Below are positions 31,866 through 41,868 of a stretch of DNA of 41,892 nucleotides, in pieces (position 1 is the first letter of the stretch; every line of letters begins with the position of its first letter). The translations under genes and the position numbers were made by a program. The DNA is from Defluviicoccus sp. (GTDB lineage Bacteria > Pseudomonadota > Alphaproteobacteria > MPNO01), in NCBI GenBank assembly GCA_022823775.1, contig JAJEHI010000004.1, forward strand, positions 1 through 41,892. The letters are read 5' to 3'. The notes beneath the pieces are model-generated. The model worked only from the letters and a program-made list of their open reading frames with translations, was not told the origin of the DNA and did not search any database.

Positions 31866-32705
31866 CTAGTGGCCGCCCGGGTTCGCGCCCGCGCCCCACA
31901 GGTAAATGCAGCAGAACAGGAATAGCCAGACAACATCGACGAAATGCCAGTACCAGGCAGCCGCCTCGAAGCCGAAATGGTGGTCCGGCGTGAAGTGGTT
32001 CTTGTACGCCCGGAAGAAACAGACGATGAGGAAGATCGTCCCGACGAGCACGTGGAATCCGTGGAAGCCGGTCGCCATGAAGAACGTGCTGGGATAGATG
32101 CCGTCGCCGAAGCCGAAAGCGGCGTGGCTGTACTCATAGACCTGCACGCAAGTGAAGAGGATGCCGAGCCCGATGGTCAGGCCCAGACCCTGGAGGACGT
32201 GCTGCCGGTTGCCCTCCATGAGCGCGTGGTGCGCCCAGGTCACCGTGACGCCCGACATCAACAGGATCAGCGTATTCAGGAAGGGCAGATCCCAGGGATC
32301 GAAGGTGACGATGTTCGGCGGCGGCCACTGGTTCTCGATCGCTTCGGTGGGAAACAGCCCGGCGTTGAAATAGGCCCAGAACCAGGCGACGAAGAACATC
32401 ACTTCCGAGGCGATGAACAGCGCCATGCCGTAGCGCATGCCGATCTGCACGATCGGCGTGTGGTGCCCCTCGAAGGTGGCCTCGCGGATCACGTCGCGCC
32501 ACCAGCCGACCATCGTAATCGCGACCCCGACAAAGCCGAGTGCCATGAGCCACCAGGAGCCCTCGTGCATGTACCAGACCGCGCCGATGAACAGCAGCCC
32601 GGACGCGGTCGCGCCGATTGCCGGCCAGGGGCTCGGATCGACCAGATGGTAAGGATGCTTTTGGCCGTGATGGGTGTACTCGGCGGCCGAATCGGCTGGC
32701 GCCAT
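31866..32705 (-). CDS. ctaE: Cytochrome c oxidase subunit III
   Basis: A 279-residue integral membrane protein with the seven-helix subunit III pattern. Diagnostic stretches are HHGQKHPYHLVDPSPWP at the N-terminus, FIASEVMFFVAWFWAYF with the lipid/proton-antenna Glu, VTVTWAHHALMEGNR, and GFHGFHVLVGT followed by HFGFEAAAWYWHFVDVVW. It is part of the aa3 oxidase complex and supports proton entry into subunit I. A GAGGGGC site precedes the ATG at 32705; the longer open frame upstream lies over ctaG and has no homology-like sequence. Confidence 0.96.
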   Translation of the reverse strand: MAPADSAAEYTHHGQKHPYHLVDPSPWPAIGATASGLLFIGAVWYMHEGSWWLMALGFVGVAITMVGWWRDVIREATFEGHHTPIVQIGMRYGMALFIASEVMFFVAWFWAYFNAGLFPTEAIENQWPPPNIVTFDPWDLPFLNTLILLMSGVTVTWAHHALMEGNRQHVLQGLGLTIGLGILFTCVQVYEYSHAAFGFGDGIYPSTFFMATGFHGFHVLVGTIFLIVCFFRAYKNHFTPDHHFGFEAAAWYWHFVDVVWLFLFCCIYLWGAGANPGGH

Positions 32706-32719
32706 AATTTGCCCCTCTC

Positions 32720-33295
32720 TCAATTGGCGGCGACCCGCGCGGATCGCGCGGTGTCGGGCTGCTCCGGTGCGGCGAAGAACGTATAGGACAGCGTGATCGT
32801 GGTCACATCGTCCAGGTTGCGGTCCTTGGCCATTTCGGGATCGACAAAAAACGAGACCGGCATGTCCACGCTGTCGCCCGCGGCGAGCGTCTGTTCGGTG
32901 AAGCAGAAACAGTCCAGCTTCGCGAAATACGGTCCTGCCTTCGGCGGAGTGACGTTGAAGGTCGCCGTACCCGTGACCGGACGGTCTCCGACATTTCGCG
33001 CGCGGTAGAACGCCAGCATTTCTTCGCCGAGCTTCACCCTGACGCTCCGCTGCACGGGCTGGAAGCGCCACGGCAGCGCCGAATTGACGTCGGCGTTAAA
33101 GCGGATCGTGACCGAACGGTCATGCAGCTTCGCCGGTGCGTCGGCCGCGACCTGGGTGGTGCCGCCATAGCCTGTGACCTGGCAAAACCACTGGTAAAGC
33201 GGCACCGAGGCGTAAGCGAGCCCGCCCATGCCCGCGACGATCCCGAGCAGCGCGGCCGCCGTGGCCGCGTTCCGCCGGCGGGACGCGCGCGCCAT
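32720..33295 (-). CDS. ctaG: Cytochrome c oxidase assembly protein CtaG/Cox11 (CuB insertion)
   Basis: A 191-residue Cox11-type protein: a short basic N-terminus, one transmembrane helix (about residues 12-30), then a periplasmic domain. The copper-binding residues are C38 (LYQWFC) and the C129-F-C131 pair in KLDCFCF. It delivers copper to the CuB centre of subunit I. It lies 14 nt upstream of ctaE and just after the small CoxF-like ORF, the standard place in these operons. Confidence 0.95.
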   Translation of the reverse strand: MARASRRRNAATAAALLGIVAGMGGLAYASVPLYQWFCQVTGYGGTTQVAADAPAKLHDRSVTIRFNADVNSALPWRFQPVQRSVRVKLGEEMLAFYRARNVGDRPVTGTATFNVTPPKAGPYFAKLDCFCFTEQTLAAGDSVDMPVSFFVDPEMAKDRNLDDVTTITLSYTFFAAPEQPDTARSARVAAN

Positions 33296-33296
33296 C

Positions 33297-33422
33297 CTAC
33301 CATCCCCCCATGCGGACCATCGACATCACGAAGAACAGGACCACCAGCCCGAGCAGCACCGTGAGCATCACGATATTGCGGGTCCGGCGGCGTTTGTGCA
33401 GATCGCTCAGCGGCATTGCCAT
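33297..33422 (-). CDS. Small CoxF-like membrane protein of the oxidase operon
   Basis: A 41-residue ORF fits exactly between cyoE and ctaG: the start is 4 nt after the cyoE stop and the stop 1 nt before the ctaG start. It has a basic N-terminus (LHKRRRTRN) and one hydrophobic helix (IVMLTVLLGLVVLFFVMSMV), ending RMGGW. Many alphaproteobacterial cta operons have such a short CoxF-like gene at this place. AGGAC precedes the first ATG; a second ATG two codons on (39 residues) is spaced better from the same AGGA. Probably an oxidase assembly or stability factor, from context. Confidence 0.75.
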   Translation of the reverse strand: MAMPLSDLHKRRRTRNIVMLTVLLGLVVLFFVMSMVRMGGW

Positions 33423-33426
33423 CGTC

Positions 33427-34341
33427 CTATACCGGGCCGGGGATGACGCGTTCGACGATCATCGTCGCGAACAGGACGAAGAGATAGAGGATCGAGAAAC
33501 CGAACAGGCGCGGCGCGCCCGCGTGGTCCTCGGCCCGCCAGAGCTGCCACGCGAGGACCAGGAACGCGACGCTCATCGCGGCGGCGACCGCCGCATAGAC
33601 GAGTCCCGTGACGCCAAGGAAGCTCGGAAGCAGCGAAACCGGCACCAGCAGGATGGAATAGAGCAGGATCTGGCGCTTGGTCTCGTCGCCGCCCGACACG
33701 ACGGGCAGCATGGGAACGCCGGCGGCGGCGTAATCGCCGCTCCTGTAAAGCGACAACGCCCAGAAATGGGGCGGGGTCCACATGAAGATGAGGGCGAAGA
33801 GGGCGATCCCGCCGAGCCCGACATCGCCGGTAACCGCGGCCCAGCCGATCATGGGCGGAAATGCGCCCGCCGCTCCGCCGATGACGATGTTCTGCGGCGT
33901 CCGCCGCTTGAGCCAGATCGTGTAGACGAAGACGTAGAAGGCGATGGTGAGCGCCAGCAGCGCCGCCGCCGTCCAGTTGACCGCGAGCGCCATGACGCTG
34001 ACCGAGCCGACCGCGAGCACCGAGCCGAATCCGAGCGCATCCCCGGGCTTCATGCGCCCGGCGGGAAGCGGCCGGCCGCGAGTGCGCGCCATCGCCGCGT
34101 CGATGTCCCGCTCGTACCACATGTTGATCGCGCCGGCGGCGCCGGCTCCCACCGCGACGCAAAGCACCGCGATCGCCGCCAGAACCGGGTGGATCGCGCC
34201 CGGTGCCAGCACGAGGCCGGTCACCGCCGTGAAGACCACGAGCGACATCACGCGCGGCTTGAGCAGCGCAAGGAAATCGCCGATCGGCGGCCCGTCGATC
34301 GGGACCGCGCCGGCGGTAAGCTCGATCGGTCTGTCGGCCAC
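33427..34341 (-). CDS. cyoE: Protoheme IX farnesyltransferase (heme O synthase)
   Basis: A 304-residue UbiA-superfamily membrane enzyme. The motif N73-M-W-Y-E-R-D79-I-D81 followed by RTRGRPLP is the first prenyl-diphosphate site of heme O synthases; KRRTPQNIVIGG and MWTPPHFWALSLY are further family markers. It adds the farnesyl tail to heme b, giving heme o for the oxidase. The start is GTG (34339-34341) with a GAAGAG element. It lies 15 nt behind ctaD. The ctaB name is also used. Confidence 0.95.
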   Translation of the reverse strand: MADRPIELTAGAVPIDGPPIGDFLALLKPRVMSLVVFTAVTGLVLAPGAIHPVLAAIAVLCVAVGAGAAGAINMWYERDIDAAMARTRGRPLPAGRMKPGDALGFGSVLAVGSVSVMALAVNWTAAALLALTIAFYVFVYTIWLKRRTPQNIVIGGAAGAFPPMIGWAAVTGDVGLGGIALFALIFMWTPPHFWALSLYRSGDYAAAGVPMLPVVSGGDETKRQILLYSILLVPVSLLPSFLGVTGLVYAAVAAAMSVAFLVLAWQLWRAEDHAGAPRLFGFSILYLFVLFATMIVERVIPGPV

Positions 34342-34356
34342 GCTCTTCGTCCGCCG

Positions 34357-35967
<1,611 letters not shown>

Positions 35968-36816
35968 TCAACGCGTGGACTCGATGCGGGCGACCTTCGT
36001 CGCCGGCATTTCGCCGCCTTCGCCCGCGGCGTATTCCTTCTTCGCCCAGGAAATCCAGGCGTTGAACTCCCGCGCCGTAACGACGTCGACGCGGATCGGC
36101 ATGAAGCCGTGGTTGATGCCGCAAAGCTCGGAGCACTGGCCGTAATAGACCCCGGTTCTCTCCGCCTTGAACCAGACCTCGTTGAGCCTGCCCGGCACCC
36201 CGTCGATCTTCACGCCGAACGCCGGCACGGCCCAGGCGTGCAGCACGTCGTCCGCGGTGACCTGGACGCGAACCACCTTGTCGACCGGCACCACGATGCG
36301 GTTGTCGACCTCGAGCAGGCGCGGCTGGCCTTCCTTCAGCTCGTCGTCCGCCAGGATCGTCGCGTCGAAGGTGAAATTGCCGTGGTCGGGATACTCGTAG
36401 CTCCAGTACCACTGGTGGCCGATGGCCTTCACGGTCAGGTCGGCTTTGGGGATCGTATCCGAGTAGTAGAGCAGCTTGAACGACGGGATCGCGATCAGCA
36501 CGAGGATCACGACCGGAATGACCGTCCATAGCACTTCGACCAGGGTATTGTGCGTGGTCCGGGTCGGCGTCGGGTTCTTGCCCTCGCGGAAGCGCCACAT
36601 GACATAGAGCAGCAAGCCCAACACGAACAGCGTGATCAGCGTGCAGATGACCAGAAGGATGTCGTGAAGGTCGTCGATGCTCTGCATCAGCGGCGTCGCC
36701 GCCTGCTGCAGGCCCATTTGCCAGGGTGTCGGTTCGCCAGCCGATGCGCCGGTTCCGACGAGGGCCGCGGACACGGCCCCACCCGCTGCAAGAATGCGTC
36801 CTACGCTGTTCTGCAT
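35968..36816 (-). CDS. ctaC: Cytochrome c oxidase subunit II (CuA)
   Basis: A 282-residue subunit II. It has an N-terminal signal-like segment ending near ASAGEP, two transmembrane helices (about residues 53-75 and 94-113) and a periplasmic cupredoxin domain. CuA ligands are H193, C228, E230, C232, H236 and M239, and W136 lies in the aromatic electron-entry patch GHQWYWSYEY. There is no fused cytochrome c domain. It accepts electrons from soluble cytochrome c. It is the first gene of the minus-strand oxidase operon; a candidate promoter lies about 110 nt upstream. Confidence 0.97.
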   Translation of the reverse strand: MQNSVGRILAAGGAVSAALVGTGASAGEPTPWQMGLQQAATPLMQSIDDLHDILLVICTLITLFVLGLLLYVMWRFREGKNPTPTRTTHNTLVEVLWTVIPVVILVLIAIPSFKLLYYSDTIPKADLTVKAIGHQWYWSYEYPDHGNFTFDATILADDELKEGQPRLLEVDNRIVVPVDKVVRVQVTADDVLHAWAVPAFGVKIDGVPGRLNEVWFKAERTGVYYGQCSELCGINHGFMPIRVDVVTAREFNAWISWAKKEYAAGEGGEMPATKVARIESTR

Positions 36817-36922
36817 CCGTATCCTGTCCCTAACGTCCGCGGGATGTTCGCCCTTGGGCAGCGAAACCTCTCAGCAACAGGCCCGACGCGGGCAACCCTG
36901 CAAGGGCGTGGAGGTCGCTGGA

Positions 36923-36951
36923 TTGATACACAGCACAAGTTCCGAACACAA
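36923..36951 (-). promoter_or_regulatory. Candidate promoter of the cytochrome oxidase operon
   Basis: On the minus strand TTGTGT (36946-36951) and TATCAA (36923-36928) are separated by exactly 17 nt. The predicted transcript start near 36916 gives a leader of about 100 nt before ctaC. Each hexamer is an imperfect match. Confidence 0.35.
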
Positions 36952-37057
36952 GGTGCCCATGGCCGGACGATTCTATCCGAATTACGCCGGGCGGTGGGCC
37001 TCTTCGACTCGAATCCGGCTTTCGCGGCCTTATGTCGCAACCCGGATGGGGTTCGGG

Positions 37058-37086
37058 GTGACAACCTGCCGCGTCGATACCATCAT
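37058..37086 (+). promoter_or_regulatory. Candidate promoter of tldD
   Basis: GTGACA (37058-37063, five of six) and CATCAT (37081-37086, four of six) are 17 nt apart. Transcription would begin near 37093, placing the hairpin at 37110 inside the leader. Confidence 0.33.
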
Positions 37087-37109
37087 ATAGCGGAAGACAC
37101 CGCATTCCC

Positions 37110-37133
37110 GCGGTCCGGTTCCCGCCGGACCGC
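37110..37133 (+). promoter_or_regulatory. Perfect 9-bp hairpin just before the tldD ribosome site
   Basis: Arms GCGGTCCGG and CCGGACCGC enclose a TTCCCG loop. The structure ends 3 nt before GGAGGAG, the tldD ribosome site. It could influence translation initiation or mRNA stability, or be a palindromic operator. Confidence 0.45.
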
Positions 37134-37145
37134 CCTGGAGGAGCC

Positions 37146-38579
37146 ATGGCGGACCTCGCGAAAACCGACGAACTGTTCTTTGACCGGACCGGCCTCGACC
37201 GCAACAGGGTGGAGGCCATTGTGGCGGACGCGCTCGCCGATTCGGACGACGGCGAGTTGTTTCTCGAATACCGGCAATCCGAAGGTCTCGGATTCGACGA
37301 CGGCAGGCTGAAAACCGCCTCGTTCGACACGACCCAGGGATTCGGCCTTCGCGCGGTCGCGGACGAGGCGACCGGCTATGCGCACGCGGCCGAACTCTCG
37401 GAGGCGGCGATCGAGCGCGCCGCGACGACGGTAAAGGCGGTCAGCTCGGGCCATAGCGGCACCACGGGCGAAGGCCCCGCCTCGACCAACGCGGCGCTCT
37501 ATGTCGAGGACAATCCGCTCAACGAGATCCCGTTCGAGCGCAAGGTCGCCCTGCTCCAGGAAATCGACGCCTACGCCCGCGGCCTCGACCCCCGCGTCGT
37601 CCAGGTGATCGCCTCGATCGCGGGAGAGTGGCAGGCGATACAGATCGTCCGCGCCGACGGCCGCCGGGCGGCGGATATTCGCCCGCTGGTCCGGCTCAAC
37701 GTGTCGGTGGTCGCGGCCGAGGGCGAGCGTATGGAAACGGGCGGTCACGGGGTCGGCGGACGGACCTCCTACACCGCCTATTTCGCCGAGGACGCCTGGA
37801 AGGCGCAGGTCGACGAGGCGTACCGGCAAGCGTTGGTCAATCTGGAATCGGTTCCCGCGCCGGCCGGCGAAATGCCCGTCGTGCTGGGGCCGGGCTGGCC
37901 CGGCATCCTGCTCCACGAGGCGATCGGCCACGGGCTCGAAGGCGACTTCAACCGCAAGAAGACATCGGCGTTCTCGGGCCTCCTGGGCGAACGGATCGCT
38001 TCGCCGGGCGTCACCGTGGTCGACGACGGGACCATCTCCGACCGGCGCGGCTCTCTCAGCATCGACGACGAGGGGACGCCCACCCAGAACACCGTGCTGA
38101 TCGAGGACGGGATCCTGGCGGGCTACATGCAGGACCGCATGAACGCGCGGCTGATGGGCGTCCGGCCGACCGGAAACGGACGGCGCGAAAGCTTCGCGCA
38201 TTCGCCGATGCCGCGCATGACCAACACCTACATGCTGTCCGGCGACAGGTCGCCGGAGGAAATCGTCGCGGCGGTCCCGAAGGGCCTCTATGCGGTCAAT
38301 TTCGGCGGCGGACAGGTCGACATCACCTCGGGCAAGTTCGTCTTCAGCGCGTCGGAGGCCTACCTGATCGAGGACGGCGCCATCGGGGCACCGGTCAAGG
38401 GCGCGACGCTCATCGGCAACGGCCCGGATGCTCTCACCCGCGTGAAGATGGTGGGCAACGACATGAGCCTCGACCCCGGCGTCGGAACCTGCGGCAAGGA
38501 GGGCCAGGGCGTCCCGGTCGGCGTCGGCCAGCCGACGCTCCTGATCGACAACCTGACCGTCGGCGGCACCGCGGCCTGA
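37146..38579 (+). CDS. tldD: TldD zinc metalloprotease subunit
   Basis: A 477-residue TldD-family protein. The zinc motif H257-E-A-I-G-H262 is in LLHEAIGHGLEGD. Other family stretches include QGFGLRAV near 64, RRGSLSIDDEGTPTQNTVLIEDG, RPTGNGRRES and the C-terminal GTCGKEGQGVPVGVGQP. TldD forms a heterodimer with TldE/PmbA, which is inactive in zinc binding, to degrade unfolded peptides; PmbA is not in this window. The ATG has a strong GGAGGAG site. It is divergent from the oxidase operon, a common alphaproteobacterial arrangement. Confidence 0.96.
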   Translation: MADLAKTDELFFDRTGLDRNRVEAIVADALADSDDGELFLEYRQSEGLGFDDGRLKTASFDTTQGFGLRAVADEATGYAHAAELSEAAIERAATTVKAVSSGHSGTTGEGPASTNAALYVEDNPLNEIPFERKVALLQEIDAYARGLDPRVVQVIASIAGEWQAIQIVRADGRRAADIRPLVRLNVSVVAAEGERMETGGHGVGGRTSYTAYFAEDAWKAQVDEAYRQALVNLESVPAPAGEMPVVLGPGWPGILLHEAIGHGLEGDFNRKKTSAFSGLLGERIASPGVTVVDDGTISDRRGSLSIDDEGTPTQNTVLIEDGILAGYMQDRMNARLMGVRPTGNGRRESFAHSPMPRMTNTYMLSGDRSPEEIVAAVPKGLYAVNFGGGQVDITSGKFVFSASEAYLIEDGAIGAPVKGATLIGNGPDALTRVKMVGNDMSLDPGVGTCGKEGQGVPVGVGQPTLLIDNLTVGGTAA

Positions 38580-38600
38580 GGGCCGGACGGCTCCTTTCGT

Positions 38601-38696
38601 CCTCCCCCGGCCCCTCCCGCAAGCGGGAGGGGGGAAGCGAGGCGGGGGAAGGCGAATCCCCCTCTCCCCACCGGGGAGAGGGTCGGGGTGAGGGGG
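38601..38696 (+). repeat. Two-hairpin intergenic repeat, copy D
   Basis: Both hairpin modules are intact; module 1 is at about 38611-38632 and module 2 has an ACC centre. It occupies most of the 123-bp convergent junction of tldD and gshA. Confidence 0.85.
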
Positions 38697-38702
38697 ATGT
38701 CG

Positions 38703-40067
38703 CTAGTAGGCGAACTCCTCGAACACCCGGTCGATATCGCCGGCCCATGGGCCGTGATAGCGTTCCAGCTTGTGCTCGGCCGGACACGAGCCGCGGCGGA
38801 CGATTTCGTCGAGAATGCTGAGATATCCCGTCTCGTTGTCGCCGACCCGGTCCAGGCGGGCGCGGGCGCGCAGCCCGTCATGGGCGATCCGCAACACCTC
38901 CCGGGCGACATCGAGCAGTGTGCCGTCCCGGAACGGCGTCTTGAGAGCCTTGATCGAGGTCTCGTGCCGCAGCCTCCGGTGCTCCTCGACGGTCCAGTCG
39001 GCGATCAGGTCGTAAGCGGCATCGAGCGCGGTCCCGTCATAGAGCAGCCCGACCCAGAGAGCGGGCAGCGCGCATAGCCGTCGCCACGGGCCGCCGTCGG
39101 CGCCGCGCATCTCGATGTAGCGCTTGAGCCGGACCTCCGGGAACAGCGTCGTCAGATGGTCCGCCCAATCCGACATCATCGGCTTTTCGCCGGGCCGCGC
39201 GGGCAACCGCCCTTCCAGGAAATCCCGGAACGACTGCCCGCTCGCGTCGATATAGGCGCCGTCGCGGTAGACGAAATACATCGGCACGTCGAGGACGTAA
39301 TCGACGTAGCGCTCGAAGCTCATCCCTTCCTCGAACACGAAGGGAAGGATGCCGCAGCGGTCGGGATCGGTGTCCTCCCAGACATGGCTGCGATAGGAGT
39401 AGTAGCCGCTGGGCTTCCCCTCGACGAACGGCGAGTTCGCGAAGAGGGCCGTGGCGACCGGCTGGAGCGCCAGGCCCACCCGCATCTTGCGCACCATGTC
39501 GAACTCGGACTCGAAGTCGAGGTTCACCTGCACCGTGCAGGTCCGGACCATCATGTCGAGCCCGAGCGATCCCTTCTTGGGCATGTAGTCGCGCATGATC
39601 TTGTAGCGGCCCTTGGGCATCCAGGGGATATCGTCCCGCTTCGCGCGGGGATGGAAGCCCAGCCCCACCAGCCCGACGCCGAGCTCGCCGGCCACCTCCT
39701 TCACCTCGGCGAGATGGGTGTGCACCTCGTCGCAGGTCTGGTGGATCGTCTCCAGCGGCGCGCCCGATAGTTCGAGCTGCCCGCCGGGCTCGAGCGAGAT
39801 GTTGCAGTCCGATTTCGCGAGCGCGATCGGATTGCCGTTCTCCAGGACCGCTTCCCAGCCGAAACGCCGCAGGCCTTCGAGCAGCGCGCGGATACCCCGC
39901 GGCCCCTCGTAGGGTACGGATTCGAGGGTTTCGAGATGGAAGACGAATTTCTCGTGTTCGGTGCCGATCCGCCAGTCTTCCGGTGGCTTGCAACCTTCCT
40001 CCAGAAACTCGATCAGCTGGCGCCGGTCCTCGATGGGCGCGCCCTGGCTTGTGGGAGGTGCGGCCAT
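38703..40067 (-). CDS. gshA: Glutamate-cysteine ligase, GCS2 (plant/alphaproteobacterial) type
   Basis: A 454-residue gamma-glutamylcysteine synthetase. Markers are RIGTEHEKFVF near residue 33 (metal/substrate Glu), SLEPGGQLELSGAP, MPKKGSLGLDMM, TCTVQVNLDFESE and RYIEMRGADGGP. This form is larger in similarity to plant GSH1 and Xanthomonas/Rhizobium enzymes than to E. coli GshA. It catalyses the first step of glutathione synthesis in the cytosol. ATG 40067 has a GGGGAGAG site; the open frame upstream has no family sequence. It lies 13 nt behind rsmE, so the two are co-transcribed. Confidence 0.96.
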   Translation of the reverse strand: MAAPPTSQGAPIEDRRQLIEFLEEGCKPPEDWRIGTEHEKFVFHLETLESVPYEGPRGIRALLEGLRRFGWEAVLENGNPIALAKSDCNISLEPGGQLELSGAPLETIHQTCDEVHTHLAEVKEVAGELGVGLVGLGFHPRAKRDDIPWMPKGRYKIMRDYMPKKGSLGLDMMVRTCTVQVNLDFESEFDMVRKMRVGLALQPVATALFANSPFVEGKPSGYYSYRSHVWEDTDPDRCGILPFVFEEGMSFERYVDYVLDVPMYFVYRDGAYIDASGQSFRDFLEGRLPARPGEKPMMSDWADHLTTLFPEVRLKRYIEMRGADGGPWRRLCALPALWVGLLYDGTALDAAYDLIADWTVEEHRRLRHETSIKALKTPFRDGTLLDVAREVLRIAHDGLRARARLDRVGDNETGYLSILDEIVRRGSCPAEHKLERYHGPWAGDIDRVFEEFAY

Positions 40068-40080
40068 GCCCGTCTCTCCC

Positions 40081-40872
40081 CTATGCCCGCGCGGCCGTCG
40101 CGGCAACGGGTGCGGTGTCCGCGCGGCGCCAATCGCCGATCACCGCCTGCCAGCAGACCAGGGCCGCGATGGCCGCGGTTTCCGCGCGCAGTAGCCGCGG
40201 CCCCAGATCGACGGGGACCACGAAGGGCTGCCCTCGCAGCATGGCCCGCTCTTCCTCGTTAAAGCCGCCTTCCGGTCCGATCAGTACGGCTCGCGGCATC
40301 TCGATTTTATCGGTCCGGACCTCGATCAGGTAGTCGGCGATGGGCAGGCCGTGACCGCTTTCGTCGCAGAACATGAGCCGCCTGTCGCCCGGCCAGCAGT
40401 CCAGCAGCTCGGGAAGCCGGACGGGTTCGCGGGTCTCGGGCACGTCGCAACGCCCGCATTGTTCGGACGCCTCGATGGCGAGCGCCCGCATGCGCTCCCG
40501 CCTGACGCGGCTGGCCGAGGTGCGGGCCGTCATGACAGGCATCAGCGCCGAAGCGCCGAGTTCGACCGCCTTGGTCACCAGCAGGTCGCCCGGCCCGCGT
40601 TTCAGCGGCGCGAACAGGAGCCAGAGATCGCTCTCCTCCGGCTGCGGCGCGAGCCGGCGTTCCATGCGGAGCGTTGCGCCGCGCTTCTCCTGCGCTTCGA
40701 TCCTGCCCAGCCATTCTCCGTCGTGTCCGTTGAACGCGGCCACGGCGTCGCCGGGTCCGAGCCGCATGACGTCCCTGAGGTAATGCGTTCGGTCGCGGTC
40801 GAGCGGGACGGCCGCACCGCTCGCGAGCGTCTGGTCGAGGAATAGCCGGACTCGCGGAACCGCTGGCTGCAT
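40081..40872 (-). CDS. rsmE: 16S rRNA (uracil-1498-N3)-methyltransferase RsmE
   Basis: A 263-residue SPOUT methyltransferase. An N-terminal PUA-like domain (RLFLDQTL through FNGHDGEWLG) is followed by the knotted catalytic domain with FAPLKRGPGDLLVTKAVELGA, the SAM-binding IGPEGG (198-203) with FNEEE, and LGPRLLRAETA (223-233). It methylates U1498 of 16S rRNA. ATG 40872 begins just before the conserved RVRLFL strand; no good ribosome site is visible, and a GTG five codons upstream is an alternative. It is divergent from ubiA. Confidence 0.94.
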   Translation of the reverse strand: MQPAVPRVRLFLDQTLASGAAVPLDRDRTHYLRDVMRLGPGDAVAAFNGHDGEWLGRIEAQEKRGATLRMERRLAPQPEESDLWLLFAPLKRGPGDLLVTKAVELGASALMPVMTARTSASRVRRERMRALAIEASEQCGRCDVPETREPVRLPELLDCWPGDRRLMFCDESGHGLPIADYLIEVRTDKIEMPRAVLIGPEGGFNEEERAMLRGQPFVVPVDLGPRLLRAETAAIAALVCWQAVIGDWRRADTAPVAATAARA

Positions 40873-40908
40873 CGGAAACAAAGCCACCGTCGAAGGAGAA
40901 AGCCGGTG

Positions 40909-40921
40909 CCGATATAATCGG
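40909..40921 (+). promoter_or_regulatory. Candidate ubiA -10 inside an inverted repeat
   Basis: A perfect TATAAT (40913-40918) is enclosed by CCGAT and ATCGG arms with a 3-nt centre. It is about 21 nt before the ubiA ATG, and its minus-strand reading faces rsmE. No convincing -35 was found. Compare the palindrome at 3886. Confidence 0.35.
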
Positions 40922-40938
40922 GCGGGAGCCAAAGAGCA

Positions 40939-41868
40939 ATGTCGGGCATCGACGATACCGCCGCGAGCGACATTCCGAAGGGAGGGTGGGTCGACCGGCT
41001 CCTTCCAGCCGCGGCGCGTCCCTATGCCCGGCTCGCGCGCCTCGACCGTCCGATCGGAACCTGGCTCCTGCTGTTCCCGTGCTGGTGGTCGATCGCCTTC
41101 GCCTCGCCGGAGCCGCTCTCGCGCGAGAGTCTGATCCTGTTCGCGACGTTCGGCGTCGGCGCCCTGACGATGCGCGGCGCGGGCTGCACGTTCAACGACA
41201 TCTGCGACCGCGACTTCGACGCCCAGGTGGCCCGCACGCGGGATCGACCGCTGCCGAGCGGCCAGGTCACTGTGCGGGGCGCGGCGGTCTTTCTTGCCGT
41301 GCTCTTGGCCGCGGGGCTCGCGATTCTGCTGACGCTCGAGCCCTTCGCGATCGCGGTCGGCGCGGCATCGCTGGTTCTGGTCTTCACCTACCCGCTCAGC
41401 AAGCGGGTGACCTACTGGCCGCAATTCGTCCTCGGCCTCGCCTTCAACTGGGGCGCTCTCCTCGGCTGGGCGGCGGTCCGCGAGGAGATCTCGTTGGCGC
41501 CGGTCCTGCTCTATGTCGGCGGTATCTTCTGGACGCTTGGATACGACACGATCTACGCCCATCAGGACCGCCGCGACGACCCCGCCGCCGGGGTGAAGTC
41601 GACCGCGCGGCGCCTCGGCCTCGGGAGCAAGCCGTGGCTTTACGCGTTCTATCTGATCGCCGCCCTGCTGTTCGCCGCGACCGGCCACGTCGTGGGGCTG
41701 GGGTGGGTCTTTTTTGCCGGCCTCGCCCTGGCGACCCTGCAATTCGTCTGGCAGGTGGCCGATGTGGACCTCGACTCACCCGGGGACTGTCTCGCCAAGT
41801 TCCGTTCGAACCGGCTGGCGGCGTGGCTCATCCTGGGGTCCATCGTCATCGCCCAGCTTGCGCAATAA
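40939..41868 (+). CDS. ubiA: 4-hydroxybenzoate polyprenyltransferase UbiA
   Basis: A 309-residue integral membrane prenyltransferase with about eight to nine helices. The first Asp-rich motif N86-D-I-C-D-R-D-F-D94 is followed by RTRDRPLPSG, and the second is the YDTIYAHQDRRDD region; KSTARRLG follows it. It attaches the polyprenyl tail to 4-hydroxybenzoate in ubiquinone synthesis, which suits an organism with a cytochrome oxidase respiratory chain. The start at 40939 has GGGAG 10 nt upstream. It is unrelated in function to cyoE despite the shared fold. Confidence 0.95.
   Translation: MSGIDDTAASDIPKGGWVDRLLPAAARPYARLARLDRPIGTWLLLFPCWWSIAFASPEPLSRESLILFATFGVGALTMRGAGCTFNDICDRDFDAQVARTRDRPLPSGQVTVRGAAVFLAVLLAAGLAILLTLEPFAIAVGAASLVLVFTYPLSKRVTYWPQFVLGLAFNWGALLGWAAVREEISLAPVLLYVGGIFWTLGYDTIYAHQDRRDDPAAGVKSTARRLGLGSKPWLYAFYLIAALLFAATGHVVGLGWVFFAGLALATLQFVWQVADVDLDSPGDCLAKFRSNRLAAWLILGSIVIAQLAQ

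Larger units (their letters stand above)
36817..37145. other. Divergent regulatory region between ctaC and tldD
   Basis: These 329 bp are the only gap longer than 300 bases. Open frames here are short and lack ribosome sites or coding-like composition. I see one candidate promoter in each direction and a strong hairpin in front of tldD. No tRNA, repeat copy or regulator-binding consensus I could name was found. Confidence 0.6.

Noticed and set aside
36677..37090. Plus-strand open frame across the ctaC start and divergent region
   Set aside because: It overlaps the ctaC signal sequence and promoter region, has no ribosome site and no family resemblance.
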